Shown in pieces: positions 59,610-64,000 of a DNA stretch of 64,000 nucleotides. Below the pieces are notes generated by a model, which was given only the letters and a program-made list of their open reading frames with translations, ran no database searches and had not been told where the DNA came from. The stretch comes from Fibrobacter sp. UBA7003 (GTDB lineage: Bacteria; Fibrobacterota; Fibrobacteria; Fibrobacterales; Fibrobacteraceae): positions 124,001 to 188,000 of the forward strand of contig DJXN01000015.1 in the NCBI GenBank assembly GCA_002449765.1. Reading direction: 5' to 3'. Within the stretch, counting starts at the first letter, position 1. Each line of letters opens with the position of its first letter. The position numbers were made by a program, and so were the translations under genes.

Positions 59610-60212
59610 TTACTTGCCTGCGCCGGCGATGGCCCCGAGGGCCTCTTCCATGTACTTGCCGAGGAGCTTCGAGATGGCCTCTGCCACAAGGCGGGGTTCG
59701 CGACTGCTCACGGATTGCCTTTCGTCAAAACGCTTTTCCCAGAGGGGAGCGTCGCTGTCGGGTTTCTGGAGCGTAAGCTTGAGGGAAAGGCGTGCATACT
59801 GGTTGCTGCCTTCGTCGATTTCCTCGATGGCGTCGATGTGGCCCAGGAGTTCAAAATCGGGTTTGCCCGAGGCGCGGGTATCGACCGATGCGAAAAGCCC
59901 GCTTTTCACGATGTATTCTGCGGCGACCTGCGCCACCATTTGCTCGGGGCGAGATGCCCACAGGTCCAGGTCGTAGAACATGAAGTCGTAAGCGGATTCG
60001 CGGTAGACGATGTTGTTCCTCTGGTAGGCCTGGTCGATGGTGAACTTGCGCACCTGCAGGCGGCCGCTGGCATCGCCTGCGGCCGGCATGTCGATGTTTT
60101 CGACGGCGAGCGTGAAGTAGCGGGTGGGTTCGCTCGTGCTTCCGCCAAAGCATGCGGTAAGCGTCATGGCGGCAAGGGCCGCGGTTAAAAATGCAAACGT
60201 AAACTTCTTCAT
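59610..60212 (-). CDS. ABC-type transport auxiliary lipoprotein (PqiC-like)
   Basis: A 200-residue lipoprotein (LTACFG) of the ABC_trans_aux family, with RYFTLAVENIDMP, FMFYDLDLWASRPEQMV and the C-terminal LRLVAEAISKLLGKY-type helix. It closes the MCE operon and would assist lipid transfer at the outer membrane. AAGGAGA precedes the ATG, 9 nt past mlaD. Confidence 0.85.
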   Translation of the reverse strand: MKKFTFAFLTAALAAMTLTACFGGSTSEPTRYFTLAVENIDMPAAGDASGRLQVRKFTIDQAYQRNNIVYRESAYDFMFYDLDLWASRPEQMVAQVAAEYIVKSGLFASVDTRASGKPDFELLGHIDAIEEIDEGSNQYARLSLKLTLQKPDSDAPLWEKRFDERQSVSSREPRLVAEAISKLLGKYMEEALGAIAGAGK

Positions 60213-60221
60213 GCTCTCTCC

Positions 60222-61148
60222 TTATTTGCGGCGGGTCTTCGCGGGTTCGCGGATGAGCGCGGAGGGGTTGTTCTTGATTTTCTGGCTGAACTCTTCGAGA
60301 TTCTCGAGTACGGCGTTCAGTTCCACGATGGCTTCGCCCACCTGGTCCTGGTTCTTGTAGACCATGCCGTCGAGCCGCTTCGAGAGCTGGCTGATGGATT
60401 CCATCGCCTTCGTCAAATTCTCGTTCATCGCCTTCGTGTCGATGGCGTCGAGTTTCTGCTTCAGAATGTCGAGGTCTTCGCCCGCCTTCGCGGCAATCTT
60501 CGCTTCTTCGATTTCGCCCATCACGCGGTGCATCGATTCGGCGGACTTGGAAATGTTCTCGATGGGCTTTGCCATGCCCTGCGTGACGCGGCTCAGGTTC
60601 GCCGTCATGGTTTCGAAATTCTTGATGGCCTTGCTCAGGTTCTCCGCATTTTCGGCCGAGAGCAGCGTGTTGATGTTAACGAGTACGGAATCCACGTGTG
60701 CGACGATGTTGCCCGCCTGGCTCGTGATGTGGTCGAAGTGCGAGACTTCCGCCGGCACGAGCCCTCCTTCGGGCACGTTCGGTTCCGAGAACGAGCCGCC
60801 CGAGAGTACCACCTGCTTTTCGCCGGTGAGGTTCATGCCCGCCGTCATGCCCGCGCGGGTGCCAATCTTGATGGGCGTGCCGTGCGTGACCTTGAAATTG
60901 ACCACGACTTCGTTCAGGTTCTCTTCGTTTATCGTGATGCGCGTGACGCTACCCACGTCGATGCCGTTCAGCTTGACCTTTGCGTCAACAAAGAGCCCGT
61001 TCACCGAGGTGTCGAAGATGGTGTAGTAGTTGTCGTACTGTTCGCTCAGGTAGCGCTTGAGCACATAGCCCAGGAATACGCAGATGAGTATTCCGCATAG
61101 CAGCATGAACGCGCCAAGTTTAATTCTTTCGGATCGGGTGGTTTCCAT
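60222..61148 (-). CDS. mlaD: MCE-domain protein, MlaD-like
   Basis: A 308-residue inner-membrane-anchored protein: one N-terminal helix (residues 12-30), an MCE domain (VNGLFVDAKVKLNGIDVGSVTRITI; GTRAGMTAGMNLTGEKQVVLSGG) and a long helical C-terminus (about 150-300) forming the tunnel or needle. It binds lipid for the MlaFE-type ABC transporter. GGAG precedes the ATG. Confidence 0.92.
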   Translation of the reverse strand: METTRSERIKLGAFMLLCGILICVFLGYVLKRYLSEQYDNYYTIFDTSVNGLFVDAKVKLNGIDVGSVTRITINEENLNEVVVNFKVTHGTPIKIGTRAGMTAGMNLTGEKQVVLSGGSFSEPNVPEGGLVPAEVSHFDHITSQAGNIVAHVDSVLVNINTLLSAENAENLSKAIKNFETMTANLSRVTQGMAKPIENISKSAESMHRVMGEIEEAKIAAKAGEDLDILKQKLDAIDTKAMNENLTKAMESISQLSKRLDGMVYKNQDQVGEAIVELNAVLENLEEFSQKIKNNPSALIREPAKTRRK

Positions 61149-61160
61149 CGTTTCTCCGAA

Positions 61161-61943
61161 TCAATCTATAAAATTAAAGTGGTAGAGTCCTTCGGAGTAT
61201 TCCTCCTTGGGGCACTGCCGGTTGAAAAAGTGGCGTAACGTGGGGTTGTCAGACTCCATGCCTTCTTGCAGCGAGGCGTCCTTGAGCACGTAGCCGTCCT
61301 TGAGGTACACAAAACGGTCGCAGATAATCTTGATGCTCTCGAGTTCGTGGCTCACGATGACCATCGATACCTTGAGCGTGTCGCGCAGTTCGAGCAAAAG
61401 TTCGTCGAGGGAGCGGGCCGTTACCGGGTCGAGGCCCGTGGAAGGTTCGTCGCAAAAGAGCAGTTCCGGCTTGAGCGCGATGGCGCGGGCGAGGGCTGCG
61501 CGCTTCTTCATGCCGCCCGAAATTTCGCCCGGGTACTTGTGGAAGGCGTGCAGCAGGTGCACCTTCTCCAGGCGGTCGGCCACGATGGCTTCCATCTGGC
61601 TCTTGGGCATGTAGGGCATGCTGCGCTTGAGCGGCAACATCGCATTCTCGGCGATGGTCAGGTCGGCGATGAGGGCGCCGCTCTGGAAGAGCACGCCCGT
61701 GCGCATGCGGGTCTCGCTGTCGAGCCCTTCCTTGGGCCCGAAGGTCTTGCCGAAGTAGGTGATGGTGCCCGCGTCGGACTTGATGAACTTCAGGATGTTG
61801 TTCAGGAGCGTCGACTTGCCGCAGCCCGAACTCCCGAGCACCATGCGGATTTCGCCGCGCTTCACGCCGAAGGAAATATCCTTCAGAATGGACTCGCGCC
61901 CGTAACTTGCCTTCAGGTGGTCTACTTTCAGGATTTCTTCCAT
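61161..61943 (-). CDS. mlaF: MlaF-type ABC transporter ATPase
   Basis: A 260-residue ATPase with GSSGCGKST, ISGGMKKRAALARAIA, LLFCDEPSTGLDPVTA and VSHEL. The GGMKKR signature is characteristic of MCE-associated ATPases. The start MEEILKV follows AGGAG; a longer frame does not. A C-terminal extension beyond the ATPase core (MESDNPTLRHFFNRQ) may pack on MlaE. Confidence 0.93.
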   Translation of the reverse strand: MEEILKVDHLKASYGRESILKDISFGVKRGEIRMVLGSSGCGKSTLLNNILKFIKSDAGTITYFGKTFGPKEGLDSETRMRTGVLFQSGALIADLTIAENAMLPLKRSMPYMPKSQMEAIVADRLEKVHLLHAFHKYPGEISGGMKKRAALARAIALKPELLFCDEPSTGLDPVTARSLDELLLELRDTLKVSMVIVSHELESIKIICDRFVYLKDGYVLKDASLQEGMESDNPTLRHFFNRQCPKEEYSEGLYHFNFID

Positions 61944-61951
61944 TGCTGCTC

Positions 61952-63010
61952 CTAGTAGAATATGAAGGCGAAGAGGGTGTCGGCGAGCACGATGCAGCAA
62001 ATTGCGGCGACCACGCTCGATGTGGTTGCCTTACCCACGGCCTCGGCACCGCCGTGCGCGTTCAGACCCTTGTTGCAGGCGATGAGCGTCACTATCCAGC
62101 CGAAGACGAGCGCCTTGATGCTGCTCTTTAGGAACGTGATGGGCGCGATGCCGTCGCGGATGCCCATCATGTAGTTGGAAAAAGAAATGTCGCAGAAGAA
62201 GTACGCGATGAGGAACCCGGAGAAGCACCCGAAAATGGAGGCGCAGAACGAGAGAATTGGCGTCGCGATGCTCATGGCAATAAAGCGCGGCACCACCAGG
62301 TACTGCACCGGAGGGATAGCCATCGACTTGATGGCCTTGACTTCTTCGCACACGCTCATGTTTGCGATTTCGGCGGCGACGGCACTGCCCGAGCGGCCCG
62401 CGAGGATGATGGTCGTGAGGAGTGGGCCGATTTCTGCGAAGATGAGGAAGCCGAGGCCCGAGGCGAGGTAGGAGCCGCCGCCCACCGCATTCAGCATGAT
62501 GGAACTCTGGAGCGCCATCGTAAGGCAGATGAGGGCGACCATCAAGAAGCATATTCCCATGGCTTCGCTCCCGAGCTTGAACATCTGCTTGGCGACACCG
62601 CCAAAATGAATTTTGCCCTTGTCGAACGGGCCAAAGATGGTCCAGTAGATGGACATGAACAGGAGCGTCAGGACTTCGAAGGATTCCTTCAGCACGGCGA
62701 ATCCGATGCCGCCGAGCATCTCGAGAACGTTGTTCGTGCCCTTCGCGGGCCTTGCGGGCGGCTCCATCTTGCGGAGTGCCGAAAGGTGCGCCTTGATGTC
62801 GGCGTTGAAGTGGGCGAGGGTAAGCGTGTTGCCCGTCTTTTCGGAAAGTTCGGCGAGGAGCGCGAAGAACGCGTCTCCGCTGTAGTCCATGCTTGCTAGG
62901 TTGCTCCCGTCAAGGCACAGCGCGCCGCTACGGAGTTGCCTAGTGCAATTCCTCAGCAGGTCTTTGCTGTTCGCCGCCGTGAGCGTATCTGGCAAGAGAA
63001 TGGTCGTCAT
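61952..63010 (-). CDS. mlaE: MlaE-type permease fused to an N-terminal STAS-like domain
   Basis: A 352-residue permease. Residues 1-85 form a STAS-like domain (SGALCLDGSNLASMDYSGDAFFALL), normally a separate MlaB protein; the rest is the permease, with ILAGRSGSAVAAEIANM and EEVKAIKSMAIPPVQYLVVPR. The fusion explains the absence of mlaB. It starts the operon mlaE-F-D-lipoprotein; TATATT lies 17 nt before the ATG. Confidence 0.92.
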   Translation of the reverse strand: MTTILLPDTLTAANSKDLLRNCTRQLRSGALCLDGSNLASMDYSGDAFFALLAELSEKTGNTLTLAHFNADIKAHLSALRKMEPPARPAKGTNNVLEMLGGIGFAVLKESFEVLTLLFMSIYWTIFGPFDKGKIHFGGVAKQMFKLGSEAMGICFLMVALICLTMALQSSIMLNAVGGGSYLASGLGFLIFAEIGPLLTTIILAGRSGSAVAAEIANMSVCEEVKAIKSMAIPPVQYLVVPRFIAMSIATPILSFCASIFGCFSGFLIAYFFCDISFSNYMMGIRDGIAPITFLKSSIKALVFGWIVTLIACNKGLNAHGGAEAVGKATTSSVVAAICCIVLADTLFAFIFY

Positions 63011-63262
63011 GGTACAATTTCGGGCGAAATATAGAAAAATGAACCAAAAAAGGCCCGCTTTTGACCATTAAGGGGATAGCGGGCGTGTTTTGCCGACAAA
63101 GTGTTGCTGTCGCGGGTTAAAAATGGTTGCAAAATTTGATTTTTGCGGTGAAAATGAAAGGTTTTGCCCCGTTTCTTCGTCTTTTTTTGGTTTTTATCCT
63201 CAAATTCGATTTTTTGCACTTGTACCGGGCCATTCGTTTGAATTATTTTACAAGAATTTCTG
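63011..63262. other. Intergenic region upstream of mlaE and the last lipoprotein
   Basis: About 250 bp without a gene. It holds the mlaE TATATT box (63028-63033, minus strand), one hairpin GCCCGCT/AGCGGGC (63053-63084) and AT-rich sequence. Confidence 0.5.
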
Positions 63263-63291
63263 TTGACTTGGCGAAAGTTTCAAAATAAATT
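63263..63291 (+). promoter_or_regulatory. Promoter TTGACT-N17-TAAATT
   Basis: TTGACT (63263-63268), 17 bp, TAAATT (63286-63291). An ATG follows after 7 nt, opening an 8-codon frame that overlaps the next gene. Confidence 0.65.
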
Positions 63292-63298
63292 ATTGCTG

Positions 63299-63325
63299 AT
63301 GAATTTGTCTTGGATTGTACGGTGA
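63299..63325 (+). other. Possible leaderless leader peptide (8 codons)
   Basis: ATG 63299 encodes MNLSWIVR and stops at TGA 63323-63325, which overlaps the GTG of the lipoprotein gene (GTGA). The ATG is 7 nt after the -10 box. Confidence 0.45.
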
Positions 63326-64000
63326 AAAGAAATATTCCGTTTTTAGTTTTGGGATTTTTGCTTGTCGCCTGTAGTAATTCCGTTGATTCGTCGGATAGCG
63401 TAGTGGGGACAATAAGTGTCGCTCAGGAACACGAAGTGACCGGCGTCAACATTCTTACAAGCCCCATCGTGAGTGATCCTGCGAACGACCCCTATTCTGT
63501 CGAGAACATGAGCAAGGCAATGCGCAATCGAATTCTAGCAAAAAGAGCCGCCGATACGGCCGACGTAGAGCAAATGAGTCTGGCCCCCAACTACCTTTAC
63601 GTTCGCTTTCTTGCCGATGGTAAAAGGGGGGCTGCGGAGCTTAAGAAATACGACACATCGCTTGTCCTTTTCAAGCACCCTCTAGACTACAAACACATCC
63701 GTAAGCCAGTCGTTTATATCGATCCGACACTTCCCGATTCCATTATTCCGTTGTTTGCTACCGTCCCAGTAGACTACAAGTTCGGGCCCACGAAATACGA
63801 AGTCATCAAGGAACTTTTTCTTGTTGAGCCTCTAGATGGCGACTGCGAAGAAGACGAATGCGTTGAAGAGACTGATTCGGCGACCACGGAAAGAGCGCTT
63901 TTGAAAAAAGCTGCTCGCAAATCCAGCGGTTCTACGCTTGAAAAACTTGCGGACATGGGCATATCCCTCCATGAAGTGCAGTGGGAATCGATGACAATGA
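63322..64000 (+). CDS. Lipoprotein of unknown function, 3' end outside the window
   Basis: The first 226 residues of an exported lipoprotein: MKRNIPFLVLGFLLVACSNS with Cys17, then a soluble domain I do not recognise. GTG 63322 is the only start that keeps the full signal peptide; it overlaps a short upstream frame (GTGA), so translation may depend on that frame. A cysteine pair in the DGDCEEDECVEE segment may bind metal or form a disulfide. Confidence 0.75.
   Translation, partial: MKRNIPFLVLGFLLVACSNSVDSSDSVVGTISVAQEHEVTGVNILTSPIVSDPANDPYSVENMSKAMRNRILAKRAADTADVEQMSLAPNYLYVRFLADGKRGAAELKKYDTSLVLFKHPLDYKHIRKPVVYIDPTLPDSIIPLFATVPVDYKFGPTKYEVIKELFLVEPLDGDCEEDECVEETDSATTERALLKKAARKSSGSTLEKLADMGISLHEVQWESMTM

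Overview
The window comes from a Fibrobacter-like genome (phylum Fibrobacterota; the species cannot be told from this alone). The evidence is two proteins of the TIGR02147 paralogous family, a tandem run of proteins with the 'Fibrobacter succinogenes major' domain (TIGR02145), lipoproteins with poly-serine linkers behind the lipobox, and a secreted GH74 xyloglucanase, all among ordinary Gram-negative housekeeping genes. No cas genes, integrase, transposase or rRNA was seen. One tRNA, tRNA-Gly(CCC), is present.

Layout. 1-14 kb: a partial LD-carboxypeptidase, a Cys-rich redox protein, a solitary hisH, a TIGR02147-lipoprotein pair, rph, pheA, an NlpC/P60 lipoprotein, bioB, argF, a 31-codon ribosome-associated gene, dusA, an aspartoacylase-like enzyme with two downstream genes of unknown role, and a HAD hydrolase. 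14-25 kb: tRNA-Gly, the GH74 xyloglucanase, putP, cysK, a lipid A acyltransferase-like gene, rluE, tex and an orphan membrane sensor. 25-34 kb is the accessory part: a second TIGR02147-lipoprotein pair, then five TIGR02145 genes (one frameshifted, one fused to a TonB-like C-terminal domain) with a PEGA protein among them. 34-46 kb: ferredoxin, argB-argD-nrdR and a methyltransferase, a Ppx/GppA gene, a histone H1-like gene, panB, recO, hinT, a tandemly duplicated zinc-ribbon membrane family and a radical SAM enzyme. 46-59 kb: a MORN protein, DedA, a large envelope protein, a five-gene operon of three related lipoproteins and two PEGA proteins, xseB with an ABC ATPase, and a CotH lipoprotein. 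59-63 kb: a complete Mla-type lipid-transport operon. The window ends inside a lipoprotein gene.

Gene expression. Genes with room for their own promoter often carry a TAnnTT -10-like box 6-10 nt before the start codon and no Shine-Dalgarno sequence, as expected for leaderless mRNAs (17 cases listed). Genes inside operons use AGGAG-type sites or overlapping ATGA junctions. Several intergenic regions are almost entirely consecutive perfect inverted repeats.

The observations I rate highest are the leaderless start pattern, the repeated TIGR02147-lipoprotein module with shared TTTTACA-type sites upstream, the TIGR02145 array with a fusion and a frameshift, the lipoprotein/PEGA operon, a possible leaderless leader peptide at 63.3 kb, and three dyads of one sequence at 59.3-59.5 kb.
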